A DNA stretch of 64,000 bases from CAYWNA01 sp964459305 (GCA_964459305.1 CAYWNA010000010.1:54516-118515), one strand, 5' to 3'; positions 1-9,708 are shown, numbered from the stretch's first letter. Made by a program: numbers and translations. Notes: generated from the sequence alone by a model not told the origin.

Positions 1-130
1 ACATCGTATGTAATCACGACGGGCGCAAACCCGCAGGAAAGGGCGACAATTGTGGAAGACAGCGTGCTAGCAGGCGGAACGCCTGTTTGATCCGATGGGG
101 GCGGATCGGCGCTGGGCAGCAAGTTCCCAC

Positions 131-1150
131 TCAGAAGTTCGACGGAACAACTTCGCCGCCTGCTCGCGTCGCCAGCGACCGCCATGTGGAAAGTTCGACG
201 GTCTCGGTGATCGCTCGCACGGAACCGTCGACCAATGCGACTTGCACGACGCCAGGATGAAAGCTGCGCGATGTGACGATTGCGTAGGAAGGACTCCCGG
301 CGGAGCCGTCGCGGCCTTCTTGCCACGAGTTGTAGTCGGCATCGATCGTTTGGCCGCCCGTCGTGTAGGGAACAAACGAGTTCGGTGTGAGCGTGGCCGT
401 GAAGCCGGTATGGTGCACTCGCCCGTCCGGCCATTCGGTATGTCCCGTGCTCTTGGTTTGCGCCCCGGATGCAACGATCGCCGCAGCCTCGGTGGTTGTA
501 TTCGGAATTGCCGTTGTTGACGGACCACCGTTTCGCGTGTACTTCTGCCAAGCCTTGACTTCCGCCACAAGCAACGTATTGCTCGTTCCGTCCATGAAAT
601 TGCCGAAGGTCAAGTGGCTGTTCGGATAGAACGCGCCGTTGCCGCCGCGACGCGTTGCCGGATCGAACACAAACCAAGTGCCGAAATTGAAACCGTAGGT
701 GGTCGGATACAGGTGTACTTTGCCGCCGCCTGGATCTCGAACGTTGCGTGCGCCGGGATCGCTCGGACACGAATAGAGCGGAATACGCAACTCGTCGATT
801 GGTTCCTGAAAATCCCAAGCGACATTGATGTCGACGCGACGGTAAAGATCGGCCTGTTCCAGAAAGTGGAGAATCCGTCCGTGAACGCCCCACGAACCGT
901 TGTTGCCGGTCGCCGTCACGTTCAAATTGACAGTCGCGCTGGCCGGCAAGGTGCGGTACGTACTCTCGTAGTTATGCACGGCCAACGCGATCTGTTTCAA
1001 GTTGTTTTGGCACTGCGCCCTTCGGGCCGCTTCGCGCGCGGCTTGGACAGCAGGCAGAAGTAGCCCCGTGAGGATGCCAATAATGGCGATGACAACCAAC
1101 AATTCCACCAAGGTAAAAGCACGACGATGTCGGCGCAGGACGTCATTCAC
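131..1150 (-). CDS. DUF1559 (H-X9-DG) pilin-like secreted protein
   Basis: The 339-residue product starts with a type IV prepilin-like leader: basic residues, then FTLVELLVVIAIIGIL (about residues 12-27), the signature of N-methylation/type II pseudopilin substrates. The DUF1559 phrase CQNNLKQIALAVHNYE follows at about residues 48-63, and HPGVVQVALVDG near the C-terminus is the H-X9-DG motif. This family is hugely expanded in planctomycetes; a surface or pseudopilus role is inferred and no enzymatic activity is known. The start is GTG at 1150; the nearby ATG at 1146 is out of frame. It lies 110 bp downstream of the next minus-strand gene and may be co-transcribed with it. Family assignment is certain, function is not. 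Confidence 0.95.
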   Translation of the reverse strand: MNDVLRRHRRAFTLVELLVVIAIIGILTGLLLPAVQAAREAARRAQCQNNLKQIALAVHNYESTYRTLPASATVNLNVTATGNNGSWGVHGRILHFLEQADLYRRVDINVAWDFQEPIDELRIPLYSCPSDPGARNVRDPGGGKVHLYPTTYGFNFGTWFVFDPATRRGGNGAFYPNSHLTFGNFMDGTSNTLLVAEVKAWQKYTRNGGPSTTAIPNTTTEAAAIVASGAQTKSTGHTEWPDGRVHHTGFTATLTPNSFVPYTTGGQTIDADYNSWQEGRDGSAGSPSYAIVTSRSFHPGVVQVALVDGSVRAITETVELSTWRSLATRAGGEVVPSNF

Positions 1151-1260
1151 GCTCGTTACTCTTTCGGTTTTGCAGTAAGTGAAAGGGCAGGGGGGCTATG
1201 TCGCGTTCGGGGGATCGTGCGTGGATCGGCAAGAGCCTTGACTCCCACCACGCGCCCGAC

Positions 1261-2379
1261 CTACTTCGACGCATGTGGCTTGCAGTACGACAGCGCCAAC
1301 AGCGCGTAGCCAGTGACCAGATTCGGATCTCCTTCCAGCCAACGGGCATTCTCATTCGTCCACGATCCGTCGGGCTGCTGCCGTTTGGCAAGTTCTTCCA
1401 CCAACTCGGCCCGCCAATGGTGTAGCCCGCCGTGTTGGTCGACGAAAACATCTTCCCCGACCGAATCCAGCGCTTTGGCGAGCAGGTGATAGTAGTAGTA
1501 GAGCCCCGCGTCGCCCATGCCGGGGTTGGACTTCATATCGTAGTGTTTGCGTATCCACTCGATCGCAGCTTTCACGCGCGGGTCCTCCGAGCTCACGCCG
1601 GCGTAGAGCATGCTCTTCAACCCGGCATAGGTCATGGACCCGTAGCTGCGCAAACCGCCGTTCGGCGTTTCGCCTGCTTGGCTGGATCCGCCGGCAGCCG
1701 GCGTGTAATAGAATCCACCATCGGGGTTCTTGGCGGCGAAGGGTGTCATGTTGTGTTCGGTTTCCAGGTTTTGGCACCGAGAGATGAAGATCAACGCTCG
1801 CTGGACCGCCTCGCTGTCGGCTTCGTTGCCGGCGGCACGAAGCGCATCGATCAGGAAGCCGGTGTTCGACAGATCCGGGCGCCTGTGTTTGCCGTAGCCG
1901 CCGCCGCCGTATGCGGTGTCAGATGGGTCTTTGCCTTCGTCTTCATCCCATTGGATTCCCTTGACGAGTGCATCGGCACGCGCGATCAGCCGATCGTACC
2001 GGCCGTCGATGTTGGCCTCCGACAAACAGAGTATCGCCAGACACGTCTCGTAATTGCGATATAGCGTCCCCGGTTGGTAGATTCCGCCGTCGGGCTGCAC
2101 GAACCGTTTGATGTAGTCGAGACTGCGCGCCACCAGCGGGTCTTCGGGCGTCCGGCCATGCCGCAAGAGCGCCGCGGTTATCAGCGACGTTACTCCCGTG
2201 CCGGCGTAGTTGCTATAGGAACCATCGACCGATTGCCCCTTTGTCTGCAGATAGACGATCGCCGCCGCGACAGTCTTCTCGTAGGTATCTTGGGGCAGGG
2301 CAGGGGGGGGCGACGCAAATGAACGCGACGGTACGAATACCGACGCTCCAACCAGCAATACCAAACCGAATAAACGCAT
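1261..2379 (-). CDS. Secreted prenyltransferase/squalene-oxidase repeat (alpha-alpha toroid) protein
   Basis: This 372-residue protein has an N-terminal signal peptide (MRLFGLVLLVGASVF, processed near FASPPPA). It then carries repeated helical units with QW-like phrases such as QPDGGIYQPG, NPDGGFYY and QQPDGSWTNEN, typical of the alpha-alpha toroid shared by terpene cyclases and prenyltransferase beta subunits. I do not see the DxDD acid motif of squalene-hopene cyclase, so it is probably not a classical cyclase; planctomycetes have many secreted members of unknown role. The start at 2379 is preceded by AGGAG at the right distance. A frame extension to 2475 lacks these signals. It is the upstream member of a possible two-gene unit with the DUF1559 gene. 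Confidence 0.88.
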   Translation of the reverse strand: MRLFGLVLLVGASVFVPSRSFASPPPALPQDTYEKTVAAAIVYLQTKGQSVDGSYSNYAGTGVTSLITAALLRHGRTPEDPLVARSLDYIKRFVQPDGGIYQPGTLYRNYETCLAILCLSEANIDGRYDRLIARADALVKGIQWDEDEGKDPSDTAYGGGGYGKHRRPDLSNTGFLIDALRAAGNEADSEAVQRALIFISRCQNLETEHNMTPFAAKNPDGGFYYTPAAGGSSQAGETPNGGLRSYGSMTYAGLKSMLYAGVSSEDPRVKAAIEWIRKHYDMKSNPGMGDAGLYYYYHLLAKALDSVGEDVFVDQHGGLHHWRAELVEELAKRQQPDGSWTNENARWLEGDPNLVTGYALLALSYCKPHASK

Positions 2380-2722
2380 GTCGCTTCTCCTGTCACCGTT
2401 TGGCCATCCGCATGCGCAGACTGCGATTGTGTTGTCTGCGTTCCCGAGCAACGCGCGTGCCAATTCTCGCAACAACTGTTGGCAAAGACAGTTTTACGTT
2501 GCCCGAGTGCCCACAAACAGCACGAGATCCCCTGTCTTCACGAGGGACCATGAGGCGAATACACTTGGCCATGGCGACATTTTCGACAATGGCGTCGAAA
2601 AAACCGACAGCACGATACCGCACCTGGTGGATCGAGCCTCGTCGCGCGGTTTGATTGAACGGTCGTAAAGCCGGGTCTATGATGGATGAAGTCCCGGCCC
2701 AAGATCGCCCTCGGAGAACTCC
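2380..2722. other. Divergent intergenic region, 343 bp
   Basis: This gap separates the minus-strand toroid gene from the plus-strand histidine kinase and must hold both promoters. I see no convincing coding frame, hairpin element or clear -35/-10 pair. GGAG occurs just upstream of the kinase ATG. Confidence 0.5.
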
Positions 2723-4099
2723 ATGCGCTGGCCTTTGCGAAATCAAATCATCGTGCCGATGGCGATCGTGATGCTGGCCACGCTGACCGGTGCGAGCGTG
2801 TTGAATGCTTGGTTGTCGGCTCGTCGAGTACGGGGCGAGATCGAAACTCAACTGCGCGAGGCCGCGCGCGTCTTGGCCGAATCCAATTTTCCGTTGACCG
2901 ACGCGGTGCTGCGGCAGGCGCAGGGGCTGTCCGGCGCGGAGTTCGTGAGGGCCGATGCGGCAGGCGCGATCTTGGCGTCGAGCAGAAGCAAAAGCACTTA
3001 TTCCGAGCTGCCACTGCGCGAGCCGGCCAACCAGTGGAACGAACTGACGCTGGGAGACACTTTCGACGACGGCAGCGCACGCTATTTCCACACCTCGGTC
3101 CACCTGCGCCGCCGCAGTGCCTCCAGCGGTGACGAGCTGCTCCATATTCTGTACCCAGAACGCAGCTATCGCGAGGCGTGGTTGCACGCCGTATTTCCGC
3201 CGATGGTTGTAGGAGGTGCTGCACTGATCCTGGTCGTGTTGCTGGCGGTGGTGATTGCGTCGCATGTGAGTCGTCCGATGAGCCGGCTTCGCAGCCAAGT
3301 TGAACACATTGCAGAAGGCGACTTTCGACCGCTACCGCTTCCCAATCGACAGGATGAAGTGCTGGACTTGGCCAAATCGATCAACCGCATGGCCGAAATG
3401 CTGACGCGGTACGAAGATGACGTGCGAACAAACGAACGACTGCGCACGTTGGGACAACTCGGCAGCGGCATGGCCCACCAGATGCGAAACTCGGTCACCG
3501 GTTGTCGCATGGCTTTGGACCTTCACCGTCGGGAATGTTCCCTGGAAGGCGAATCGGAGAGCCTTGACGTGGCCGTCCGGCAGCTTTCGCTGATGGAGAA
3601 GTATTTGCAGCGATTCCTATCACTTGGGCACCAGCCACCGAAGCCGCACTCGCCAGTCGACTTGTCGCATCTTTTGGAGAACGTGCTGTTGTTGGTGGGG
3701 CCTGCCGCTCGTCACGTTGGCGTCGAACTGCGATGGGCCGAGCCGGACGGGCCGTGTATCATACAAGGCGATTCCGACGCATTGGAACAACTCGCAGTCA
3801 ACCTGTTGCTGAACGCCATCGAAGCGGCAGCGCAGGCCGACGAGAGGCTTGTCGCGACATGTGTGAGTTCGTTGTCTGTTGGCGGGTTCGCCATGGAAGT
3901 TCTTGACTCGGGTGCAGGCCCTGCACCTGAGATTCAGGGCAAGCTATTCGAGCCGTTTGTGACGGACAAGGCAGACGGCGCCGGACTCGGCCTATCTGTC
4001 GCGCGAGAGATCGCCGAACAACACGGTGGCAAGATCCGCTGGGATCGCCGTGATGGGATGACATGTTTTGTGGTAGAGTTTCCTCCCAAAGACCAATAG
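2723..4099 (+). CDS. Membrane sensor histidine kinase
   Basis: 458 residues. There are two membrane segments (about 9-30 and 161-180) enclosing a ~130-residue extracytoplasmic sensor region. A HAMP-like linker follows (SRPMSRLRSQVEHIAEGDF, about 183-201), then the dimerization/phosphoacceptor helix GMAHQMRNSVTG with the likely phospho-His at 252. The ATPase domain shows an N box (NLLLNAIEAA) and G box (GAGLGLSVAREIAEQHGG). The H box reads HQMRN rather than the usual HE-x-RN, so the acidic residue after the His is Gln. The regulator gene begins 57 bp downstream on the same strand, so the pair should be one two-component system. The stimulus is unknown. Confidence 0.95.
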   Translation: MRWPLRNQIIVPMAIVMLATLTGASVLNAWLSARRVRGEIETQLREAARVLAESNFPLTDAVLRQAQGLSGAEFVRADAAGAILASSRSKSTYSELPLREPANQWNELTLGDTFDDGSARYFHTSVHLRRRSASSGDELLHILYPERSYREAWLHAVFPPMVVGGAALILVVLLAVVIASHVSRPMSRLRSQVEHIAEGDFRPLPLPNRQDEVLDLAKSINRMAEMLTRYEDDVRTNERLRTLGQLGSGMAHQMRNSVTGCRMALDLHRRECSLEGESESLDVAVRQLSLMEKYLQRFLSLGHQPPKPHSPVDLSHLLENVLLLVGPAARHVGVELRWAEPDGPCIIQGDSDALEQLAVNLLLNAIEAAAQADERLVATCVSSLSVGGFAMEVLDSGAGPAPEIQGKLFEPFVTDKADGAGLGLSVAREIAEQHGGKIRWDRRDGMTCFVVEFPPKDQ

Positions 4100-4156
4100 T
4101 TTTTCTTCATTTTTCTGTCCGTCATCTTTTTGTCCTCTCTCCACTGGAGACTTGCC

Positions 4157-5572
4157 GTGGCGCGATTGCTGATTGTTGACGACGAACAGTCGATCTGTTG
4201 GGGTTTGACACGCCTAGGCGAGAGCATGGGTCATGAAATCGCTGCCGCTTCGTCGGCCGAGCAGGCATTGGAATTGGCCGAGGATTACCAGCCCGACGTC
4301 ATCGTGTTGGACGTGCGACTGCCGGGCATGGACGGACTGACGGCCATCGAGCATCTGCGCGAGCACGTGGGCCAGGTGCCTATCGTTGTCATCACGGCAT
4401 ATGGAGATCTTCAGACGGCTGTCAAGGCCGTCCGCAACGGCGCGTTCGAGTACATCGTCAAACCGTTCGACTTGGACCAGATGCAGCGTACGCTCCAGAG
4501 GGCGCTGGATAGGAAACGGCCGGCGGATGTCAAAAGTCTTCCTAGTCAGCATGTAGAAGGCTTGGTGGGCAAGACGCCCGAGATGCAGGAAGTGTTCAAA
4601 CGTATCGCGTTAGCGGCGGCTTCGCATGCGTGTGTATTGCTGTGCGGCGAAAGCGGTACCGGCAAGGAACTCGCGGCCCGCGCGATTCATCGATACGGTT
4701 CACGTTCCGACGGGTCGTTTGTCGCGGTCAACGTGGCTTCGCTCAGCCCGTCGCTCGCCGAAAGCGAACTGTTCGGCCACGTGCGGGGGGCGTTCACCGG
4801 AGCTGACGAGTCCCGCACGGGACTGCTCGTTCAAGCCGACGGCGGCACGCTGTTTCTAGACGAAGTTGCGGACATCCCTCTAGCGACCCAAGTCAAACTG
4901 CTGCGGGCTTTGGAGCACGGCGAGGTCATGCCCGTGGGATCGAACGAGATGATCACGGCTGACTTCCGAGTTGTCTCGGCGACGCACCAGGATCTAGCAC
5001 ACAAAGTACAAGACGGCACTTTTCGACACGATCTCTACTTCAGGGTGTGTACGCTCCAAATCGATATCCCGCCGTTGCGTGGGCGTCGTGACGATATCGA
5101 GGAATTGGCCCGTCATTTTCTCACGCACCTGACGTCCGACGCTCAAATGCCGTGTCCGGACTTGTCACCAGAGACGGTCGCAGAACTGAGGCAGAGACCT
5201 TGGCATGGAAACGTGCGTGAGTTGCGGAATGCGATTGAACACGCAGTGATCGTCAGTCGCGGCGGCGCAATCATCCCTGAGCATCTGCCGGCTCCGGCAG
5301 CCTCATCCCTGATTCCTGCAGAGTATCGCGAGGCAAGCATCAAGCAACAGATTGCCTTGCTCATAGGTCAATGGGCCGAAGCGCAGTTTTCCGACTCACC
5401 AGATGCCAAGGATCTGTACGATCGATTGCTCCGGACTGTTGAGCCCGCTCTGCTAAGAGTCGCAATGGAGAAGAACCGCGATCAATACGCAGCAGCCGCA
5501 CGCAGCCTTGGCATGCATCGCACGACATTGCGGAAGAAACTGGACCAGTACGGCATCGGCAAGGACGAGTAG
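4157..5572 (+). CDS. Sigma-54-dependent NtrC-family response regulator
   Basis: 471 residues from the GTG at 4157, which has GGAGA six bases upstream; an ATG at 4130 is in frame but has no ribosome site. Receiver: acidic pair D8-D9, phosphoacceptor D52 in VLDVRLPG, conserved K102. AAA+ domain: Walker A GESGTGK (164-170), the sigma-54 contact loop GAFTGA (211-216), Walker B GGTLFLDE. A Fis-type helix-turn-helix ends the protein (AAAARSLGMHRTTLRKKL). It should activate RpoN-dependent promoters when phosphorylated by the kinase just upstream. Target genes cannot be named from the window; I did not find a convincing -24/-12 site nearby. Confidence 0.97.
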   Translation: MARLLIVDDEQSICWGLTRLGESMGHEIAAASSAEQALELAEDYQPDVIVLDVRLPGMDGLTAIEHLREHVGQVPIVVITAYGDLQTAVKAVRNGAFEYIVKPFDLDQMQRTLQRALDRKRPADVKSLPSQHVEGLVGKTPEMQEVFKRIALAAASHACVLLCGESGTGKELAARAIHRYGSRSDGSFVAVNVASLSPSLAESELFGHVRGAFTGADESRTGLLVQADGGTLFLDEVADIPLATQVKLLRALEHGEVMPVGSNEMITADFRVVSATHQDLAHKVQDGTFRHDLYFRVCTLQIDIPPLRGRRDDIEELARHFLTHLTSDAQMPCPDLSPETVAELRQRPWHGNVRELRNAIEHAVIVSRGGAIIPEHLPAPAASSLIPAEYREASIKQQIALLIGQWAEAQFSDSPDAKDLYDRLLRTVEPALLRVAMEKNRDQYAAAARSLGMHRTTLRKKLDQYGIGKDE

Positions 5573-5575
5573 AGT

Positions 5576-5590
5576 CTAAGCAGTGCTTAG
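5576..5590. repeat. 15-bp perfect palindrome CTAAGCAGTGCTTAG, copy 1
   Basis: Seven-base arms around a central G, starting 4 bp after the stop codon of the response regulator. An identical copy lies at 17415-17429. Confidence 0.7.
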
Positions 5591-5642
5591 CAGCAAATTC
5601 GCAGTGATACCACCTGCGGCCAGGATTGACACTTTTTCGCAT

Positions 5643-5706
5643 GTAGCCGAAGTCGCCAGACTTTGGTCTGCGTAGGGAAGAACCAAACTCTGGCGAGTTC
5701 GGCTAC
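5643..5706. repeat. Palindromic element, GTAGCCGAAGTCGCCAGACT family, copy 1
   Basis: Two 24-base arms (5643-5666 and 5683-5706) with two mismatches around a 16-base loop. The left arm is identical to that of the element at 38059-38125. It is REP/MITE-like, could fold in RNA, and has no coding capacity. Confidence 0.85.
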
Positions 5707-5825
5707 AGGTCAGACTTGTCCACGGATGGTATAGTCGAGCCTTGCAGGCGGACGACCCGGAGCCGATGAGTAACATGGGTAGACACAAGTGGGAACCAGC
5801 AAGCTGTAAGAAAAGGAGATGCAAA

Positions 5826-6947
5826 ATGTGTTCATTCAATCGTGTTAATCGGCCGATACGGCTGTGCGGTGTTCTGGCTTTCAGCCTATTGCCGGCGGCT
5901 ATTGTTGCCGCAGGTGAAGCTGACAGGAGGTATGTTCAGACCGCAGAAGGCGAGCGGGCTAAGCCAATCGTTGCGGTGGACAACGTATGCGCGTGGCCTA
6001 ATCTCACAATGCTGCGGGACGGGACGATCGTGGCCACCATCCACAATCAGCCGAGTCACCTCAAAGTCCCCGCCGACGTCGAGTGCTGGGCCAGCGAAGA
6101 CGGCGGGCGTACGTGGACGAAACGCGGCACGCCGGCGCCCCGCGACAATGAGCGTGTCGCCAGGGGAAACGTCGCCGCCGGTATTGCGCGTAACGGTGAC
6201 CTGATCGTTATCGCCAGCGGGTGGTCCGATCCGGCTTCTGCGACCCGGGGGACTATCTTGCCCTCAATCGTGAGCCGTTCCGCCGACGGCGGTCACACCT
6301 GGGCCATTGACGCCAAGGCCTTTCCGGACAAGTGGCCGGAGGTCGCCCGCACAAAAGCCTCGCCTAACGGCTACGTGGTGCCGTTCGGTGACATCTTCGA
6401 AGGAGCCGATGGCACGCTCCGCGTGGGATTCTACGGTGGCGCCGCCGGATCGGGCTTCGTTTACCGCAGCCGTGACGACGGAAAAACGTGGGGTGAGCCC
6501 GTGGCGCTGAACCAGGATGTGGTCATACACGAACCCGCATTGTTTCATCTCGGCGAAGGCAAGTGGCTGGTCGCCGCGCGCCTCAATGGTCTGGACCTAC
6601 ATGCCTCCGATGACGACGCCAAGACCTGGGCCCACCGGATGAAGCTCACCGGGCCGAGTCAGCACCCTGGGCATTTCATGCGGTTGAAAGACGGGCGGGT
6701 GCTCCTGACGTACGGCAACCGCTTGGTGCCTAAAGGGGTTGACGCTCGGCTCAGCGACGACGAGGGAATGACCTGGAGCGAACCGTTCCGTGTAGTAGAT
6801 TTCCAGAGCGACGGTGGCTACCCGAGTAGCGTTCAACTTCCCGATGGCCAAGTGTTGACCGCTTATTACGCCCGACGAATTGTGAGCCATGACCGATACC
6901 ACATGGGCGTTGTCCTGTGGGACCCCGCGTCGACACGCGTTCGTTAG
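5826..6947 (+). CDS. Secreted sialidase-like (BNR/Asp-box) protein
   Basis: 373 residues from the ATG at 5826, preceded by AAGGAG. The signal peptide runs to about residue 30 (VLAFSLLPAAIVAAGEA). Five Asp-box turns are visible: SEDGGRTW, SADGGHTW, SRDDGKTW, SDDDAKTW and SDDEGMTW, marking a six-bladed sialidase-fold propeller. Exo-alpha-sialidases and related exported glycan-binding proteins share this fold. Catalytic identity cannot be set because the arginine triad cannot be assigned by eye. It heads a cluster with an NHL-repeat protein and a sulfatase, which points to breakdown of a sulfated glycan or glycoprotein outside the cytoplasm. Confidence 0.9.
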   Translation: MCSFNRVNRPIRLCGVLAFSLLPAAIVAAGEADRRYVQTAEGERAKPIVAVDNVCAWPNLTMLRDGTIVATIHNQPSHLKVPADVECWASEDGGRTWTKRGTPAPRDNERVARGNVAAGIARNGDLIVIASGWSDPASATRGTILPSIVSRSADGGHTWAIDAKAFPDKWPEVARTKASPNGYVVPFGDIFEGADGTLRVGFYGGAAGSGFVYRSRDDGKTWGEPVALNQDVVIHEPALFHLGEGKWLVAARLNGLDLHASDDDAKTWAHRMKLTGPSQHPGHFMRLKDGRVLLTYGNRLVPKGVDARLSDDEGMTWSEPFRVVDFQSDGGYPSSVQLPDGQVLTAYYARRIVSHDRYHMGVVLWDPASTRVR

Positions 6948-7032
6948 CTTTGGCTGGTCGTCGATGACCGCAAGCGTCGACCGAGATTCAACGGGTATCG
7001 AGAGAACGTGTTTCATTACCTGAGGCTCAATT

Positions 7033-8091
7033 ATGCTCCGCACCACAACTGCTTTCTTTGTCTGTTTCTTTCTCGTCAACTCCCTAATCGATGTCATCGC
7101 CGCCCAGCCGCCCCGCGCGTCGATCGTGATCGGTGAGTCGCTCGCCGAGGTAAAGGAGCCGAAGCCGGGCAAGCTCAATTCGCCCTTCGGAGTCGATTTC
7201 GACGCCGCGGGAAACATGTACATCGTCGAGCTGGCCGGCGGCCGGGTCCACAAGCTGGATACCGAAGGCAATTTCACCACTATTGCCGGCGACGGCAGCA
7301 AAGGGTACTCGGGCGACGGCGGGCCAGCCAAAGACGCCATCTTCAACGGGATGCACAACGTGGCCGTCACTCCCGACGGCGATCTTTTCATCACCGACAG
7401 TTGGAATCATTGCATTCGCAAGATCGATGGCCAATCGGGAATCATCACCACCTTTGCCGGCACGGGCGAACCTGGATTCGGCGGCGACGGTGGACCGGCG
7501 TCCGAAGCTACCTTCAATTTCCTGATGTGCGTCTCGCTGAATCCGGCCAACGACAGGATCTACTTGGCCGATCTGAAGAACCTGCGGGTACGGATGATCG
7601 ACTTAGCCACGGGCATCGTCAGCACCGTGGCTGGCAACGGCGAGAAGGGAGTCCCCACGGATGGCCACGTGGCAACGGAAAGTCCACTGGTCGATCCACG
7701 GGCGGTGGCCGTCGATTCGAAGAACAACGTCTACATCCTGGAACGCGGCGGCCATGCCCTGCGGATGGTCACGCCCGATGGCAAGATTCGCACCGTGGCT
7801 GGCAGCGGTGAACGGGGTGGGGCGGGCGGACCGGCGTTGTCGGCCCAACTGAACTCGCCAAAACACGTGGCCGTCGATTCGGACGACAACGTGATCATCG
7901 CCGACGACCAGAACAAACGGATCCGCATCTACAATCCACGCCAAGGCACACTGAGGAGTATCTTGGGTGGCGACGTCGAGCGGCCGCGGCGAGGTCTGAG
8001 CCGTCCGCATGGCGTTTGTGTCCACGCGGACGGATCGATCTACGTAGTCGACACCGGGCATCACCGGATCATCCGTCTGCAGTTGCAGTAA
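7033..8091 (+). CDS. Secreted NHL-repeat beta-propeller protein
   Basis: 352 residues with a signal peptide (AFFVCFFLVNSLIDVIAA, about 7-24). NHL-type blades recur through the whole mature protein, for example GNMYIVELAGGRVHKLD, GDLFITDSWNHCIRKID, NNVYILERGGHALRM and GSIYVVDTGHHRIIRL, interleaved with the glycine-rich loops TTIAGDGSKGYSGDGGPA and TFAGTGEPGFGGDGGPA. Such propellers bind ligands or act as lactonase/isomerase-like folds; nothing here specifies a reaction. The ATG has TGAGG upstream. It lies 85 bp after the sialidase-like gene and 123 bp before the sulfatase, so co-expression is likely. Confidence 0.92.
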   Translation: MLRTTTAFFVCFFLVNSLIDVIAAQPPRASIVIGESLAEVKEPKPGKLNSPFGVDFDAAGNMYIVELAGGRVHKLDTEGNFTTIAGDGSKGYSGDGGPAKDAIFNGMHNVAVTPDGDLFITDSWNHCIRKIDGQSGIITTFAGTGEPGFGGDGGPASEATFNFLMCVSLNPANDRIYLADLKNLRVRMIDLATGIVSTVAGNGEKGVPTDGHVATESPLVDPRAVAVDSKNNVYILERGGHALRMVTPDGKIRTVAGSGERGGAGGPALSAQLNSPKHVAVDSDDNVIIADDQNKRIRIYNPRQGTLRSILGGDVERPRRGLSRPHGVCVHADGSIYVVDTGHHRIIRLQLQ

Positions 8092-8214
8092 GCAAGACGC
8101 GCGCACGTCCTTCTGCGTAGGAGCGTTTGAGGCGATTACGCACGGCCAACAATCAACTTGACCAATCCAAAGGCCGAACCTAACTGGCTTAGCCACCAGG
8201 AACAGGAACGCGCT

Positions 8215-9708
8215 ATGATACCGAATACGTCTTACGCGACTGCGGTCAGTTTGCTCGTGGTCGTCCTTTGGCCGCCAGTGGCTGTCGCTGCGGCGCCGAC
8301 CGTCGATGCGGACTCGGCTGCAGGTTCCAGGCGGCCCAACGTGCTGTTCATCGCCGTGGACGACCTTCGGCCCGAATTGAACTGTTATGGTGCAAGCCAC
8401 ATCCACAGCCCCAACCTCGACAAGCTGGCCGCCACGGGCTTCCTCTTCACACGAGCCTACTGTCAGCAGGCCGTGTGCGGGCCATCGCGGGCCTCGCTCA
8501 TGACCGGCATGCGCTCGGGCCACTGCGGTGTCATCAGCAATCGGCAGCATTTCCGCAAGGCAGTGCCCGACATCGTCACCTTGCCCCAGCATTTTGGACA
8601 GCAGGGCTACCACACCGAAGGCATGGGCAAGCTCTATCACGCGACATTCTGGGATAGCCACGACTTCAACGACGAAGCGTCCTGGTCCGTCGACTACCGC
8701 TATCCGCAAAGCAGCCCGCTGACTTGGCACGACCCGAAAAATGCTGAACTGGTCAAGCGTACCGGCCAGCGGGGCCCGCCCTGGGAATCGCCCGACGTGT
8801 TGGACGATGCCTACTACGACGGTCAGCTCGCCAGGATGGCAGTCGAAACGCTCAAGCGACTGAAAGAGCTCGACAAACCGTTCTTCCTCGGCGTCGGCTT
8901 CCAGAAACCGCACCTGCCGTTTTGCGCGCCGAAGAAATACTGGGACCTCTACGATGCTGATGCCATCCGACTGTCGCCCATCACGAATTGGCCCAGAGGT
9001 TCGCCGGCATTCGCCCATTGGAGCTTCGGCGAAGTCCGTTCGTATCATGGCACACCACGAAGCGGGCCGGTCAGCCACGACTTGGCGCTTCGCCTTATCC
9101 ACGGCTACTACGCCAGTGTCAGCTATGTCGATGCGCAGATCGGCAAAGTGCTCGACGCCATGCAGCAGCTTGGCTTCGACAAGAATACGATCGTTGTGCT
9201 CTGGGGCGACCATGGTTGGAAGCTGAGTGAGTACTCCGCCTGGAGCAAAGCCACGAATTACGAACTCGACACGCGCACCGTGTTGCTGCTGCGCTATCCC
9301 GACATGCCCAATCGCGGCGGCCGAAGCGCGGCGCTGGTCGAATTGCTGGACATTTACCCGACGCTGTGCGATCTGGCCGGACTGCCGTGGCCGGAACATC
9401 TCGAAGGGACGTCAATGCGGCCCGTCGTCGCCCAGCCTGAGCATCCCAGCAAACCGGCCGCGTTCAGCCAATACCCGCGACGCGGCCTGATGGGCTACAC
9501 CATGCGGACCGACCGTTATCGCCTCACGCTCTGGGCGACGGCCGACGATCCACAGCAAGTCGAAGCTGTCGAACTATACGATCACCGAAAGGATGCCGAC
9601 TTGGTCGAGACGGTCAACCTGGCGGCGGACCCGAACCAGAAAGAAGTCGTCGACCGGTTGACGCAACAGTTCCGTCAGCAATGGCCATGGCAGGTTGCCC
9701 GGCCCTGA
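8215..9708 (+). CDS. Secreted sulfatase, iduronate-2-sulfatase-like
   Basis: 497 residues from the ATG at 8215 (AGGAA upstream; the TTG at 8158 adds 19 residues without a signal-peptide logic). The signal peptide ends near VAVAAAP. Sulfatase core: metal-binding AVDDLRPELNCYG, then CGPSRASLMTG with Cys88, the residue converted to formylglycine by a maturase not found in this window. Later metal and substrate motifs include GKLYH, GFQKPHLPF and WGDHGWKLSEY. The WGDHGW and QKPHLPF pattern is that of the iduronate-2-sulfatase branch. It acts outside the cytoplasm on a sulfated polysaccharide, probably with the two upstream gene products. Confidence 0.95.
   Translation: MIPNTSYATAVSLLVVVLWPPVAVAAAPTVDADSAAGSRRPNVLFIAVDDLRPELNCYGASHIHSPNLDKLAATGFLFTRAYCQQAVCGPSRASLMTGMRSGHCGVISNRQHFRKAVPDIVTLPQHFGQQGYHTEGMGKLYHATFWDSHDFNDEASWSVDYRYPQSSPLTWHDPKNAELVKRTGQRGPPWESPDVLDDAYYDGQLARMAVETLKRLKELDKPFFLGVGFQKPHLPFCAPKKYWDLYDADAIRLSPITNWPRGSPAFAHWSFGEVRSYHGTPRSGPVSHDLALRLIHGYYASVSYVDAQIGKVLDAMQQLGFDKNTIVVLWGDHGWKLSEYSAWSKATNYELDTRTVLLLRYPDMPNRGGRSAALVELLDIYPTLCDLAGLPWPEHLEGTSMRPVVAQPEHPSKPAAFSQYPRRGLMGYTMRTDRYRLTLWATADDPQQVEAVELYDHRKDADLVETVNLAADPNQKEVVDRLTQQFRQQWPWQVARP

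Noticed and set aside
68..88. Small hairpin CAGGCG-GAA-CGCCTG after the DUF1559 gene as a terminator
   Set aside because: The stem is only six base pairs and has no U-tract on the strand of that gene.
7603..9399. 598-codon minus-strand open frame opposite the NHL and sulfatase genes
   Set aside because: It covers two well-supported plus-strand genes and the gap between them and shows no family motif.
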